A stretch of DNA of 59,904 bases from an uncultured Ferrimonas sp. (GCF_947489035.1 NZ_CANLCI010000028.1:1-59904), one strand, 5' to 3'. Counted from the stretch's first letter, positions 21,560 to 35,418 are shown. Numbers and translations are program-made. Notes: generated from the sequence alone by a model not told the origin.

Positions 21560-24500
21560 ATGTCTATTCAACCCCGCAAGCTAAGCGTATTAGCGGCGGC
21601 ACTGCTCAGTGCTGGTTTATCCACGGCCGCCGTTCAAGCCAAAGACGCGCCACAATGGGACGTTAACGCCCCAGCCGCCGCGCCACTGGAAACCATCAAT
21701 ATCGACGTACGCCAAGGCACTTGGATGAACGTTGATATCAGCCCAGACGGCAACACCATCGTGTTTGATCTGCTGGGCGACATCTACACCATGCCCGCCA
21801 GCGGCGGTGAAGCCACTCCTTTGGTTACAGGGATCGCCTGGCACATGCAGCCACGCTTTAGCCCCGACGGCAAACGCATCGCCTTTACCTCGGATCAGGA
21901 TGGCGGCGACAACATCTGGACCGTGAACTTAGATGGCTCAGATCCACAAGCGGTTACCGAAGAAACCTTCCGCCTGTTGAACAGCCCAGCATGGAGCCCC
22001 GATGGCCAGTACCTGATCGGCCGCAAGCACTTTACCGCCCAACGCAGTTTGGGGGCCGGTGAAGTATGGCTATACCACGTCAGTGGCGGTAACGGGGTTA
22101 AGCTTACCGAGCGTCCGAACGACCAAAAAGATCTGGGCGAGCCCGCATTCAGCCCCGACGGCAAATACATCTACTTCAGCCAAGACGCCACCCCAGGCAA
22201 GACCTTCCACTACTCCAAGGATTCGGTTAAAGGGATCTACAAAATCAAACGCTACGATCGCGCCACCGGCGACATTGAAGTGTTACTGGAAGGCAGCGGC
22301 GGTGCCATTCGCCCAACCCCAAGCCCCGATGGCCGCTACTTGGCTTACATCAGCCGCGACGGCTTTCAATCCAGTCTGTACCTGTACGATCTGAAATCCG
22401 GTGAGAAACGTAAGATCTACGGCAACCTTGATCGCGACATGCAAGAAACTTGGGCGATCCACGGCGTTTACCCCACCATGGCGTGGACCCCAGATAACGA
22501 CGCCATTGTGTTTTGGGCCGGCGGTAAGATCCATAAACTGGATATCGACAGCGGCAAGCACAAGCCGATTGAGTTTCATGTTGCCACCAACAAACAGGTG
22601 CAGCCCGCGGTACGCTTTAAGCAAAACTTGGATCACGACCAAGTGGATCTAAAGATGCTACGCCAAGTGCAGATCTCGCCCGATGGCAAACAGGTGGCGT
22701 TTGAAGCCCAAGGCAAAATCTGGCTACGCAGCCTGCCGGATGGCAAGCCCAAGCGTTTGACCAAACAAGACGAGAAGTTCGAGCTGTTCCCCGCTTGGTC
22801 TCGCGATGGCAAAAAGCTGGCTTACGTAACTTGGGATGACCAAGAACAAGGCGAAGTGATCGTTCGAGATCTGCGCCGCAAGCGCAACAAGGTACTGACC
22901 GTCGAACCGGGCAAATACGTTGAGCCTGCGTTCTCACCGGACGGCGACGCTCTGGTGTTCCGCAAAGCCAAAGGGTTCTACATCACCCCGCGCAGCTGGA
23001 ACCGCGAAGCGGGGATCTACCATGTGGATCTGACCGCCAAGAAGCCGCAGCCACAACGGATCAGCAAACGTGGCCAACAGCCACACTATGGTGCCGACAA
23101 CAGCCGCGTTTACTTCTCGACCTATCAAGACAAATCCCCGGCACTGGCCAGCATTGGTGTGCATGGGTTTGAAGAGCGCGTGCACTACACCTCAGAGCAC
23201 GCCACCGAGTTCCACGTGGCCCCCAACGGCAAACAATTGGCCTTTGCCGAACGCTTTAAGGTTTTTGTTACCCCGCTCACCCTGCACGGTGAAACCGTTA
23301 AAATTGGCCCGAATGGGGGCAGCCTGCCTGTCGCCCAGTTGTCGCAACGCGCCGGTGAAAGCATCAGCTGGAGCGCCAACAGCGATAACCTTTACTGGAG
23401 CCTGGGCCCAGAACTGTTCCAAGTGGGCACCGAACAACTGTTTGTACCGGGACAAAAAGTCAGCGCCGAACCCACCATCACCGACATCGGTTTCAGTGCC
23501 GATGCCAATGTTCCACGTGGAACCATCGCCTTTGTTGGCGGCAAGGTGATCACCATGAACGGCGACACCGTGATCGACAACGGCACCGTGATCGTGACAG
23601 ACAATAAGATCAGCGCCGTTGGTCGCGATGTGGCCATTCCGAAAGGGGCGCAGGAGATCGACATCAGCGGCAAAACCTTGATGCCGGGCATTTTCGATGC
23701 CCACGCCCACGGCAGCCAAGGCCAAGATGAGATCATCCCAGAGCAGAACTGGATCAACTTTGCTGGCTTGGCGCTTGGGGTCACCAGCATCCACGATCCT
23801 TCCAACGACACCACCGAGATCTTTGCCGCCAGCGAGATGCAGAAAACCGGCATCATCGATGCGCCTCGCTTGTTCTCAACCGGCACCATTTTGTACGGCG
23901 CCAACGGCCCCGGTTACACCTCGCACATCGATAGCTTAGAAGACGCCAAGTTCCACTTAGAGCGTTTGAAAGCGGTTGGTGCCTTCAGCGTGAAAAGCTA
24001 TAACCAGCCTCGACGTAACCAGCGCCAGCAAGTGATTGCCGCCGCTCGTGAACTGGAGATGATGGTGGTACCGGAAGGCGGGTCATTGCTGCAGCATAAC
24101 CTCAGCATGATTGCCGATGGTCACACCGGTATTGAGCATTCCATCCCAGCCGCCAACTTGTACAACGACGTGAAACAGTTTTGGTCGCAAACCGACGTGG
24201 GCTACACCCCAACCTTAGTGGTCGCCTATGGCGGGATCTGGGGCGAGAACTACTGGTACGATAAAACCGAGGTTTGGGCGCACCCGCGTCTGTCGAAGTT
24301 TGTGCCGCAAGATCTGCTTCGCAGCCGCTCGATGCGTCGCCCAACCGCACCGGATGAACACTACAACCATTTCAACGTTGCCCGAGTGGCTAACGAGATG
24401 AACGAGCTCGGAGTCAGCAGCAACATTGGTGCCCACGGCCAACGTGAAGGCTTAGGTGCCCACTGGGAGATGTGGATGTTCGCCCAAGGTGGCATGAGCA

Positions 24501-24748
24501 ACCTAGAAGCGCTGAAAACCGCCACCATCAACCCCGCCAAACACTTTGCGATGGATCATCAGCTTGGTTCCATTGAAACCGGTAAGTTAGCCGACATCAT
24601 CGTGATTGATGGCGATCCGCTGGCCAACATTCGTGACAGCGATAAGGTGCAATACACCATGGTGAATGGCCGCTTGTACGATGCCGCCAGCATGGAACGC
24701 CTTAACGGTGATGGCGATAAACGACAGCCATTTTTCTTCGAGAAGTAA
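21560..24748 (+). CDS. exported beta-propeller/amidohydrolase fusion protein
   Basis: The 1062-residue protein has a signal peptide (about 1-27, ending AVQA). A TolB-like propeller region follows, with about ten SPDG-type repeats between 55 and 570 (for example RFSPDGKRIAF, AFSPDGKYIYF). An amidohydrolase domain runs from about 655 to the end. The metal motif DAHAHG, a lysine in FSVKSYN and a histidine in GIEHSIP are visible. The usual strand-8 aspartate is not evident; IGAHGQREGLGAHWE occupies that area. The substrate is unknown; a periplasmic peptidase or cyclic-amide hydrolase role is a guess. It is flanked by terminators and probably monocistronic. A parS-like site lies inside at 23509-23524. 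Confidence 0.88.
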   Translation: MSIQPRKLSVLAAALLSAGLSTAAVQAKDAPQWDVNAPAAAPLETINIDVRQGTWMNVDISPDGNTIVFDLLGDIYTMPASGGEATPLVTGIAWHMQPRFSPDGKRIAFTSDQDGGDNIWTVNLDGSDPQAVTEETFRLLNSPAWSPDGQYLIGRKHFTAQRSLGAGEVWLYHVSGGNGVKLTERPNDQKDLGEPAFSPDGKYIYFSQDATPGKTFHYSKDSVKGIYKIKRYDRATGDIEVLLEGSGGAIRPTPSPDGRYLAYISRDGFQSSLYLYDLKSGEKRKIYGNLDRDMQETWAIHGVYPTMAWTPDNDAIVFWAGGKIHKLDIDSGKHKPIEFHVATNKQVQPAVRFKQNLDHDQVDLKMLRQVQISPDGKQVAFEAQGKIWLRSLPDGKPKRLTKQDEKFELFPAWSRDGKKLAYVTWDDQEQGEVIVRDLRRKRNKVLTVEPGKYVEPAFSPDGDALVFRKAKGFYITPRSWNREAGIYHVDLTAKKPQPQRISKRGQQPHYGADNSRVYFSTYQDKSPALASIGVHGFEERVHYTSEHATEFHVAPNGKQLAFAERFKVFVTPLTLHGETVKIGPNGGSLPVAQLSQRAGESISWSANSDNLYWSLGPELFQVGTEQLFVPGQKVSAEPTITDIGFSADANVPRGTIAFVGGKVITMNGDTVIDNGTVIVTDNKISAVGRDVAIPKGAQEIDISGKTLMPGIFDAHAHGSQGQDEIIPEQNWINFAGLALGVTSIHDPSNDTTEIFAASEMQKTGIIDAPRLFSTGTILYGANGPGYTSHIDSLEDAKFHLERLKAVGAFSVKSYNQPRRNQRQQVIAAARELEMMVVPEGGSLLQHNLSMIADGHTGIEHSIPAANLYNDVKQFWSQTDVGYTPTLVVAYGGIWGENYWYDKTEVWAHPRLSKFVPQDLLRSRSMRRPTAPDEHYNHFNVARVANEMNELGVSSNIGAHGQREGLGAHWEMWMFAQGGMSNLEALKTATINPAKHFAMDHQLGSIETGKLADIIVIDGDPLANIRDSDKVQYTMVNGRLYDAASMERLNGDGDKRQPFFFEK
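23509..23524. promoter_or_regulatory. parS-like site 1 (inside the amidohydrolase gene)
   Basis: TGTTCCACGTGGAACC contains the palindrome GGTTCCACGTGGAACC apart from its first base and is one base from the parS variant TGTTCCACGTGGAACA. It sits in coding sequence, about 17 kb from oriC. Confidence 0.7.
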
Positions 24749-24784
24749 GCAACCATTTACGCTAGCGAGTGCGATGTAAACCAC

Positions 24785-24813
24785 AAAGGGAGCCGTTTCG
24801 GCTCCCTTTTTTA
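24785..24813. terminator. bidirectional terminator
   Basis: The 11-bp stem AAAGGGAGCCG/CGGCTCCCTTT has a TTT loop and a T-run. It lies between the amidohydrolase gene and the convergent tag gene and can serve both. Confidence 0.88.
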
Positions 24814-24825
24814 TGACCCTTTCCA

Positions 24826-25401
24826 CTACTTTTCAATGCACTGATCACGGCTTGGGCAGCCAACAAGGTGATCGTTTATCAGTCCACATGCCTGCATAAA
24901 GGCGTAAGTAATGGTTGGGCCAACAAAGTTAAACCCCGCCTTTTTCAGGGCTTTGCTCATCGCTTCGGACTCTGCCGATGTGGCCGGAATGTCGCTGGTC
25001 TGCTGCCACGAATTAACCACCTGATTGCCATCAACAAAGCCCCAGATGAACTCCGCAAACTCAATCCCCTGTGCTTCTAACGCCAAATACGCCCGCGCAT
25101 TTTTGATGATCGAATTGACCTTTAAGCGATTGCGAACAATGCCGGGATTTTGCAGTAACTGATCCACTTTGTCTTCGTCGTACTGAGCAATTTTATTGGG
25201 ATCAAAGCCATCAAACGCCGCTCGGTAGTTATCGGTTTTACGCAAAATAATCAGCCACGATAATCCCGCTTGTTGGCCATCAAGGCACAGTTTTTCAAAC
25301 AGCTCGCGGCTGTTGTGAACCGGTTTCCCCCACTGCGTGTCATGGTAAGCCACGTATTGCGGATCGTCGCCGCACCAGGAGCATCGATTTAGGTCTGTCA
25401 T
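24826..25401 (-). CDS. tag: DNA-3-methyladenine glycosylase I
   Basis: Tag removes 3-methyladenine from alkylated DNA. The 191-residue protein has the N-terminal zinc-site pattern RCSWCG...YHDTQWG and C-terminal NDHLVGCPSRDQC. The catalytic region LDGQQAGLSW carries Asp where E. coli has Glu38, a variation also common in homologues. KALKKAGFNFVGPTITYAFMQACG is typical of the family. The ATG at 25401 is preferred over a TTG two codons upstream. It diverges from glyQ across 120 bases. Confidence 0.95.
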   Translation of the reverse strand: MTDLNRCSWCGDDPQYVAYHDTQWGKPVHNSRELFEKLCLDGQQAGLSWLIILRKTDNYRAAFDGFDPNKIAQYDEDKVDQLLQNPGIVRNRLKVNSIIKNARAYLALEAQGIEFAEFIWGFVDGNQVVNSWQQTSDIPATSAESEAMSKALKKAGFNFVGPTITYAFMQACGLINDHLVGCPSRDQCIEK

Positions 25402-25522
25402 TGGCAAAATATCGCGTTAGTTTTCAAGCTAGGTCGCTAAAATTTAACCTACATTCGCCACAGAGCACAGGGTATAATCGATCCCATTTACCGTCATTCA
25501 TACCGCACTCAGGTAAGATCCC

Positions 25523-26431
25523 ATGAATAAGTACGATACCAAGACTTTCCAAGGGCTGATTTTGGCTCTGCAGGATTACTGGGCTCAACACGGCTGTGCC
25601 GTGGTACAGCCACTCGATATGGAAGTGGGCGCTGGCACCTCGCACCCATTAACCTGTCTGCGCGCGATTGGCCCAGAGCCATTTGCTGCCGCTTACGTTC
25701 AGCCTTCGCGTCGTCCTACCGACGGTCGCTATGGTGAAAACCCAAACCGCCTACAACATTTTTACCAGTTTCAGGTAATGATGAAGCCGTCGCCGGACAA
25801 CATCCAAGAGCTGTACCTCGATTCCCTGCGCGCCATCGGCATGGATCCAGAAGTACACGACATCCGCTTCGTTGAAGACAACTGGGAAAACCCAACCTTG
25901 GGTGCTTGGGGTCTGGGCTGGGAAGTGTGGATGGACGGCATGGAGATCACCCAGTTTACTTACTTCCAGCAAGTGGGTGGCCTCGAGTGCAAACCCGTTA
26001 CTGGCGAGATCACCTACGGTCTGGAACGTCTGGCGATGTACGTACAGAACGTTGATAACGTCTACGACTTGGTGTGGGCTGAAGGCCCGTTTGGCACCAT
26101 CACCTACGGCGACGTGTTCCATCAGAATGAAGTAGAGCAATCCACCTACAACTTCGAACACGCCGATGTGGATTTCTTGTTTGCTCAATTCGAGCAATGT
26201 GAAAAAGAGTGTCAGCACTTACTGTCGCTAGAAACCCCATTACCACTGGCAGCTTACGAGCGAATCCTGGATGCAGGCCACGCCTTCAACCTGTTAGATG
26301 CCCGTAAAGCGATCTCGGTTACCGAGCGTCAGCGTTACATCCTGCGTATTCGTACTTTGACCAAATCGGTCGCCGAAGCCTATTACGCCTCCCGCGAAGC
26401 CCTGGGCTTCCCTATCGGCAAAACCAAGTGA
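25523..26431 (+). CDS. glyQ: glycyl-tRNA synthetase alpha subunit
   Basis: GlyQ is the catalytic alpha subunit of the heterotetrameric bacterial glycyl-tRNA synthetase. The 302-residue protein shows the class II core, with [48 protein letters not shown] and [13 protein letters not shown]. The ribosome site is AGGTAAG. A TATAAT at 25473-25478 is a likely -10 element, with no clear -35. The gene overlaps the glyS leader and is followed by glyS with 8 bases between stop and start. Confidence 0.97.
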   Translation: MNKYDTKTFQGLILALQDYWAQHGCAVVQPLDMEVGAGTSHPLTCLRAIGPEPFAAAYVQPSRRPTDGRYGENPNRLQHFYQFQVMMKPSPDNIQELYLDSLRAIGMDPEVHDIRFVEDNWENPTLGAWGLGWEVWMDGMEITQFTYFQQVGGLECKPVTGEITYGLERLAMYVQNVDNVYDLVWAEGPFGTITYGDVFHQNEVEQSTYNFEHADVDFLFAQFEQCEKECQHLLSLETPLPLAAYERILDAGHAFNLLDARKAISVTERQRYILRIRTLTKSVAEAYYASREALGFPIGKTK

Positions 26432-26439
26432 GGGCCCAG

Positions 26440-28518
26440 ATGCAAGCACACACTTTTCTCGTAGAACTGGGTACTGAAGAGCTGCCACCGAAGGCGCTGC
26501 GTACTCTGGCTGAAGCCTTTTACCACAACGTCAGCGACGGTTTGGCGAAAGCCGAACTGCCCCACGGCAACATCGAATGGTTCGCGTCGCCACGCCGCAT
26601 GGCGCTGAAGATCAGCGAACTGTCTGGCCAGCAGCCAGACAAAGTCGTAGAAAAACGCGGCCCTGCGATCAAGGCCTGCTTCGACGCCGATGGCAACCCA
26701 ACCAAAGCCGCCCAAGGCTGGGCACGTGGGTGTGGCATCACCGTGGATCAGGCTGAACGCCTGAAAACCGACAAAGGCGAATGGCTGCTATACAAAGCAC
26801 AGGTGGCAGGTAAAGCGGCCACTGAACTGCTGCCAGAATTAATCAGTCAGGCCTTAGCCAAGCTGCCAATTCCAAAGCCGATGCGTTGGGGCGCTTACGA
26901 CACCCAATTCATTCGCCCGGTAAAAACCCTGACCATGCTGTTGGACGATCAGTCGATTGACGCCACCATCTTGGGCAAAGCGTCTGCCACCACCCTGCTT
27001 GGCCACCGCTTTATGGGCAAGCCAGAAGTGCAGATCAGCCACGCGGATCAGTACCCACAGATCCTGCTGGAAGACACCAAAGTCATTGCCGATTACGAGC
27101 AGCGCAAAGCCAAAATCAAAGCCGACGTTGAAGCAGCAGCAACCGCCTTGGGCGGCATTGCCGACATGGAAGATGAGCTGCTGGAAGAGGTGACCTCGCT
27201 GGTTGAGTGGCCAGTGGTGCTGACTGCCTCTTTCGAAGCGGAGTTCTTAAACGTGCCAGCCGAAGCGCTGGTGTACACCATGAAGGGCGATCAAAAGTAC
27301 TTCCCGGTATACAGCACCAACGGTGAGCTGCTGCCGAAGTTTATCTTCGTCTCCAACATCGAATCGAAAGATCCTGCGGTTGTGATCGCCGGTAACGAAA
27401 AAGTGGTTCGTCCCCGCTTGGCCGATGCCGAGTTCTTCTTTAATACCGATCGTAAGCAAAAGCTGGAAACCCAACTGCCACGCCTAGACAGCGTCTTGTT
27501 CCAAAAGCAGTTAGGCACATTGAAAGATAAAACCGATCGCATTCAAGCGATGTCGAAGCACATTGCTGGCCTGATTGGCGCCGACCAAGCCCACGCCGAG
27601 CGCGCCGGTTTGCTGTCTAAGTGTGACTTGATGACCTCGATGGTGTTCGAGTTTACCGACACCCAAGGGATCATGGGCATGCACTACGCCCGTCACGACG
27701 GTGAAGCCGAAGCGGTGGCCGTTGCCCTGAACGAGCAATACCAGCCGCGTTATGCCGGTGATGATCTGCCGGCTTCTGGCGTTGCCCAAGCGCTGGCCAT
27801 TGCCGACAAGATGGATTCTCTGGTGGGGATCTTTGGTATTGGTCAGCCACCGAAAGCGGATCGTGATCCGTTTGCGCTGCGCCGTGCTGCCATCGGCGTA
27901 CTGCGTATCGCAGTAGAAAAAGCGCTGCCATTGGATCTATCCGAACTGGCCAACGTGGCTTACGACCGTTTTGTTTCCCAAGGTAAACTGGACGATGCGA
28001 AACGCGATGAAACCATCACCGCCGTAGTCGACTTTATGCTGGCCCGTTTCCGCGCTTGGTACCAAGAAGCGGGTTTCCCTGCAGATGTGATCCTAGCGGT
28101 ACTGGCGCTACGCCCAACCCGCCCAGTGGACTTCGACCACCGCGTTAAGGCAATGCAAGAGTTCCGCGCCTTGGATGCGGCAGTGGCCTTGGCTGCGGCC
28201 AACAAACGCGTGGGCAACATCTTGGCCAAGGTGGATGGCGAGATCTCCACTTCAGTAGATACTTCTCTATTCCAGCAAAAAGAAGAACACGAAATCTTTG
28301 ATAGCATTAAAGAACTTCAAGCTATGTTGAAGATTAACTTTGGCTATAAGAATTACCTTTTCGAGCTTGCTGAAAAGCGAGGAAAAGTTGATGCCTTCTT
28401 CGAGAACGTTATGGTGAATGCCGACGACGCCGCCCTGCGGGCGAACCGTCAGGCGTTACTGCAACAACTGCGTAAGTTGTTCATGCAAGTGGGCGACATC
28501 TCCCTGCTGCAGCAGTAA
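26440..28518 (+). CDS. glyS: glycyl-tRNA synthetase beta subunit
   Basis: GlyS is the tRNA-binding beta subunit that pairs with GlyQ. The 692-residue protein begins with the family hallmark [16 protein letters not shown] and has RRMALKI and KRGPA near the N-terminus, an HD-like central region, and a C-terminal helical anticodon-binding DALR-type domain. The ATG at 26440 has GAGGG 5 bases upstream; a GTG four codons earlier is less likely. E. coli GlyS has 689 residues. A strong terminator follows, whose T-tract has been hit by a mobile element. Confidence 0.97.
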   Translation: MQAHTFLVELGTEELPPKALRTLAEAFYHNVSDGLAKAELPHGNIEWFASPRRMALKISELSGQQPDKVVEKRGPAIKACFDADGNPTKAAQGWARGCGITVDQAERLKTDKGEWLLYKAQVAGKAATELLPELISQALAKLPIPKPMRWGAYDTQFIRPVKTLTMLLDDQSIDATILGKASATTLLGHRFMGKPEVQISHADQYPQILLEDTKVIADYEQRKAKIKADVEAAATALGGIADMEDELLEEVTSLVEWPVVLTASFEAEFLNVPAEALVYTMKGDQKYFPVYSTNGELLPKFIFVSNIESKDPAVVIAGNEKVVRPRLADAEFFFNTDRKQKLETQLPRLDSVLFQKQLGTLKDKTDRIQAMSKHIAGLIGADQAHAERAGLLSKCDLMTSMVFEFTDTQGIMGMHYARHDGEAEAVAVALNEQYQPRYAGDDLPASGVAQALAIADKMDSLVGIFGIGQPPKADRDPFALRRAAIGVLRIAVEKALPLDLSELANVAYDRFVSQGKLDDAKRDETITAVVDFMLARFRAWYQEAGFPADVILAVLALRPTRPVDFDHRVKAMQEFRALDAAVALAAANKRVGNILAKVDGEISTSVDTSLFQQKEEHEIFDSIKELQAMLKINFGYKNYLFELAEKRGKVDAFFENVMVNADDAALRANRQALLQQLRKLFMQVGDISLLQQ

Positions 28519-28540
28519 GCCCAAACTCGCAAGAGCAATC

Positions 28541-28568
28541 AAGGCCACCCTTCGGGGTGGCCTTTTTA
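28541..28568 (+). terminator. terminator after glyQS
   Basis: The 10-bp stem AAGGCCACCC/GGGTGGCCTT with a TTCG loop is followed by T5. The last T residues form the left copy of the 8-bp target duplication of the adjacent element, so the T-tract is restored by the duplication. Confidence 0.9.
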
Positions 28569-28570
28569 TT
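28563..28570. repeat. 8-bp target-site duplication, left
   Basis: TTTTTATT, repeated exactly at 29190-29197 on the other side of the inserted element. Confidence 0.85.
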
Positions 28571-29189
28571 GGCTGTGTATTAGTTAACTGTTGGCGTTGC
28601 TGCGCGGTAGCTATTGTCGCCTGCGGCGAGCTTCGATGGCACTGCTTTCATGTGGTTATGTCGCAGTGGCGACGGCACACTAGCTCGTAGAAAAAATGGG
28701 GGGATCCTCCCTTTGAGATCCCATTGCCTTAGCACAGCTCAACTTTCGCTCCTTGCACTGCGCCATTCGGCACGGCATCGATGCGCCATCCATGGCTTAG
28801 CGATGCACTCGCAACATCCTGTTGCTTAACCTCATTTTGCAGTACACCGCTCAACGCTGTGATGCGGCAGTAAAGCCGGTGCGGCGTATCTGTCACGGTT
28901 AAGTAATCATCTGGCGGTGATAGCTTTCTGCCGACTTGGTGACGCCGAGTGCAGCAGTGATGAAGTAAAGCCGAAGGCAGGATGCCGCAGAGGCCAGTTA
29001 AGCCATGGATGGCGCATATGGCCGTTGCTGCAACGCAATGCTGCGAGAACGAGGGGCCGTCGTCACCTCGGAGGCGCTCGGGATTGCAAAGGGACTCGTC
29101 CCTTGCCCGCCGCCGGGCGGTCCCGGCAATGATCTTTATGCCGCAGCTGGTCATGCACAATAAGTTCAACAGCTAATTGGTACACAGCC
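28571..29189. mobile_element. 619-bp non-autonomous element with TIRs
   Basis: The ends are inverted repeats of 23 bases (28571-28593 and 29167-29189), matching at 19 of 23 positions and both starting GGCTGTGTA. The element is flanked by a perfect 8-bp direct duplication TTTTTATT (28563-28570 and 29190-29197). Without it, the glyS terminator would join directly to the sequence beginning TTTTTATTGGCAAA. There is no transposase gene inside. An 8-bp duplication with GG-starting ends fits families such as IS1595 or IS6; I cannot choose between them. It is either a MITE or an internally deleted or passenger-carrying insertion sequence. An inner 19-bp inverted repeat is listed separately. Confidence 0.8.
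28781..29017. repeat. inner 19-bp inverted repeat pair within the element
   Basis: The 19 bases at 28999-29017 (TAAGCCATGGATGGCGCAT) are the exact reverse complement of 28781-28799. The pair encloses 199 bases. The CCATGG-containing arms could form a cruciform, or mark a second nested element. No duplicated target sequence is visible around them. Confidence 0.8.
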
Positions 29190-29197
29190 TTTTTATT
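29190..29197. repeat. 8-bp target-site duplication, right
   Basis: TTTTTATT, identical to 28563-28570. The remaining stretch from here to 29350 holds two parS-like sites and no gene. Confidence 0.85.
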
Positions 29198-29226
29198 GGC
29201 AAATATCCCGCGTCAATCCTCACCGA

Positions 29227-29242
29227 GGTTCCACGTGAAACC
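29227..29242. promoter_or_regulatory. parS-like site 2
   Basis: GGTTCCACGTGAAACC carries the full core TTCCACGTGAAAC of bacterial parS (consensus TGTTYCACGTGRAACA), differing at the outer bases. It is intergenic between the mobile element and gyrB. Confidence 0.8.
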
Positions 29243-29307
29243 GTTTCTAGTATTGAATAATCACTTGTTACGGTCGTAAGTTCAGTCAGCAGCAAAGCAA
29301 ACTTGAT

Positions 29308-29323
29308 GGTTTCACGTGAAACA
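29308..29323. promoter_or_regulatory. parS-like site 3
   Basis: GGTTTCACGTGAAACA differs from the canonical TGTTTCACGTGAAACA at one base. It is 81 bases from site 2. The cognate ParB is encoded at 44107-45018. Confidence 0.88.
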
Positions 29324-29352
29324 TCCGCCGTTATTTTCCTAAATGGCAGCCA

Positions 29353-29380
29353 CAAAAAAAGCAGCCCTAAGGCTGCTTTT
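29353..29380 (-). terminator. terminator after gyrB
   Basis: On the minus strand a 10-bp stem, AAAAGCAGCC/GGCTGCTTTT with a 4-base loop, is followed by a T-run. It ends the dnaA-dnaN-recF-gyrB transcript. Confidence 0.88.
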
Positions 29381-29401
29381 TGTTTTTCTCGGCGTGGGTA
29401 A

Positions 29402-32896
<3,495 letters not shown>

Positions 32897-32897
<1 letters not shown>

Positions 32898-33997
32898 TAC
32901 AACCGCATCGGCATAACCACATACACCGATTCATGGTTGTCGGCGTTTTCAAACAGCGCACTGCTGTTTGGGCCACCTAAGGTGATCTTAACCTGCTCGA
33001 GCTTAAGCGCATTAAGCACATCCAACACGTAAGCCACGTTAAAGCCGATCTCCAGATCCGCGTGCGGATAGTGAATATCCAGCACCTCTTCCGCTTCTTC
33101 TTGCTCGGGGTTGTTGGCAGTAATGGTGAGCTTATTGCTCTCCAGTTGCAGCCGTACCCCACGGAACTTTTCATTCGACAAAATCGACGCACGAGCAAAC
33201 GCTTGTTTAAGCAGTTCTCGCTCGGCAATCACCTCTTTATCGCCATCTTTTGGCAATACGCGGCGGTAGTCAGGGAAACGACCATCCACCAACTTAGAGG
33301 TAAAGATGGCGTTGGAGGTAACCGCACGAATCGAACTGTCCCCAATACATAGGGTGATCACTTCGTTTTCATCTTCAAACAGACGGCTCAGCTCCACCAC
33401 CCCTTTGCGCGGCACAATCACCTGTTTCTCCGGCAGCTGCGCTTCGATGGTGCGATGGCTTACCGCCAAGCGGTGACCATCGGTAGACACCGTTCGCAGC
33501 ACATTGCCTTCGGTTTCAAACAGCATGCCGTTGAGGTAATAGCGCACATCTTGGTGTGCCATTGAAAACTGGGTCGATTCAATCAACGATTTAAGGGTGC
33601 CTTGCGGCATCGAAAACTGCAGTTCGCCCTGCCAATCGCCTAAATTAGGAAACTCATCCGCCGGTAAAGTGGCTAACGAAAAACGGCTGCGGCCAGAGCG
33701 GATCAGCAGACGATTTTCTTGCTGTTCAATCTTAATCTCAGCCGCATCAGGCAAGCTTTTACAAATGTCTAAAAACTTACGCGCTGGCACCGTGGTGCGA
33801 CCCGGTTGGATCTCACCTTGCAGCTGCACTTGGCCGATCAGTTCCACTTCCAGATCGGTACCGGTAATTTTCAGTACGTCGCCGCTGACTTCCATCAATA
33901 CGTTCGACAAGATCGGCAGATTATGGCGGCGCTCTACCGCGCCAGAGACCAATTGCAGTGGCTTAAACAGTGCATTCTGCGTGATGGTAAAAAGCAT
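32897..33997 (-). CDS. dnaN: DNA polymerase III beta sliding clamp
   Basis: DnaN is the ring-shaped processivity clamp of the replicative polymerase. The 366-residue protein shows three clamp-fold repeats, with [41 protein letters not shown] and the conserved C-terminus YVVMPMRL. Length and termini match E. coli (366). It lies between dnaA (11 bases) and recF (1-base overlap). Confidence 0.98.
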
Positions 33998-34008
33998 TTA
34001 GGCTCCTA

Positions 34009-35418
34009 TCAGGACGACAAAGTACGGATCAGGTTGGCGTAGTCTTCTTTGATGTCGTGGCTCTCTTCCCGCAGTTGCTCAATCTTGCGACAAGCGTGCA
34101 ATACGGTGGTGTGATCACGGCCACCAAAGGCATCGCCGATCTCGGGCAAGCTGTGGTTGGTGAGCTCTTTCGCCAGCGCCATGGCCACTTGGCGTGGGCG
34201 CGCCACCGAACGAGAGCGACGTTTAGACAGCAGATCCGCCACTTTTATCTTGTAATACTCCGCTACCGTTTTTTGAATGTTATCCACGGTAACCAGCTTT
34301 TCTTGCAGCGCCAACAGATCCCGCAACGCTTCACGAACGAAATCGATGGTGATCGGCCGTCCGGTAAAGTTGGCGTTGGCGATCACCCGATTCAAGGCGC
34401 CTTCCAGTTCACGTACGTTAGACCGCAAACGCTTAGCAATAAAGAACGCCACTTCATCCGGCAGATGAATGTTGGACTCTTCCGCTTTACGCATCAAAAT
34501 CGCCACACGGGTTTCCAGCTCTGGCGGCTCAATCGCCACCGTTAAGCCCCAACCAAAGCGCGATTTCAGACGATCTTCAACGCCGTCGATCTCTTTCGGG
34601 TAACGATCCGACGTCAGAATGATCTGATGATTGCCTTCCAACAGCGCATTAAAGGTGTGGAAGAACTCTTCTTGGGATCGATCTTTATTGGCAAAGAATT
34701 GAATGTCATCGATCAACAACGCATCCACGCTGCGGTAGTAGCGCTTAAACTCGGCAATGGCATTGTTTTGCAACGCCTTGACCATGTCTTGCACAAACCG
34801 CTCAGAGTGCATGTACACCACTTTGGCGTTGGGTTTGTTCTTCATGATGCCGTTGCCAACCGCGTGCAACAGGTGAGTTTTACCCAAACCGGTGCCGCCA
34901 TAGAGGAACAACGGGTTGTAGGCACCGCCAGGGTTGTCTGCCACCTGCGTGGCGGCCGCACGGGCCAATTGGTTTGATTTACCTTCAACGAAGTTATCAA
35001 ACTGGTAAGTGAGGTTAATGTTGCTGCGGCCACTGCCGCTGTTGGGCGACGCCACCAGCGGCGCGGCCGTTGGGGCTGGGCTTGGGGCAAAAGTGGGGGC
35101 GGCGGCGGGCACGGGAGCCGGCGCTGACGCTGGGCGAGTGCTTTCCCCCATGGCCACTTTGGGTCGTGCTTCCGGTTTGCTACCAATATCAAAGCGCAGC
35201 GTTGGTGACTGATCCCCCAATTCGCTGTGCAGGTATTCGGTGATGTTATCCAAATATTTATCGCGCACCCAATCCAGCACAAAGCGGTTAGGGGCGTACA
35301 ACACTAGGGTGTCACCAAGCATTTCGGACTGTAACGGACGGATCCACATGCTGAACTGTTGTGCCGGTAGCTCCTGCTGGAGCCAAGCCACACAACGTTG
35401 CCAAATCGGTACACTCAC
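34009..35418 (-). CDS. dnaA: chromosomal replication initiator DnaA
   Basis: DnaA binds DnaA boxes and opens oriC. The 469-residue protein has domain I (1-80, DnaB/DiaA interaction) and an Ala/Pro-rich domain II linker (about 85-130). The AAA+ domain III has Walker A GGTGLGKT at 174-181 and Walker [10 protein letters not shown]. Domain IV has the DNA-binding signature [15 protein letters not shown]. Translation starts at GTG 35418 with a weak ribosome site. Its upstream region has three DnaA-box-like 9-mers and 13 GATC sites, which suggests autoregulation and methylation control. Confidence 0.98.
   Translation of the reverse strand: MSVPIWQRCVAWLQQELPAQQFSMWIRPLQSEMLGDTLVLYAPNRFVLDWVRDKYLDNITEYLHSELGDQSPTLRFDIGSKPEARPKVAMGESTRPASAPAPVPAAAPTFAPSPAPTAAPLVASPNSGSGRSNINLTYQFDNFVEGKSNQLARAAATQVADNPGGAYNPLFLYGGTGLGKTHLLHAVGNGIMKNKPNAKVVYMHSERFVQDMVKALQNNAIAEFKRYYRSVDALLIDDIQFFANKDRSQEEFFHTFNALLEGNHQIILTSDRYPKEIDGVEDRLKSRFGWGLTVAIEPPELETRVAILMRKAEESNIHLPDEVAFFIAKRLRSNVRELEGALNRVIANANFTGRPITIDFVREALRDLLALQEKLVTVDNIQKTVAEYYKIKVADLLSKRRSRSVARPRQVAMALAKELTNHSLPEIGDAFGGRDHTTVLHACRKIEQLREESHDIKEDYANLIRTLSS

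Noticed and set aside
23204..23219. GTTCCACGTGG inside the amidohydrolase gene
   Set aside because: Only the left half of parS is present; the right half reads GCCCC.
28729..29169. 146-codon open frame on the minus strand inside the mobile element
   Set aside because: It spans both inner repeat arms, has many cysteine and arginine runs typical of chance translation, no ribosome site and no recognised family. The last 60 codons look more protein-like, but not enough to call a gene or pseudogene.
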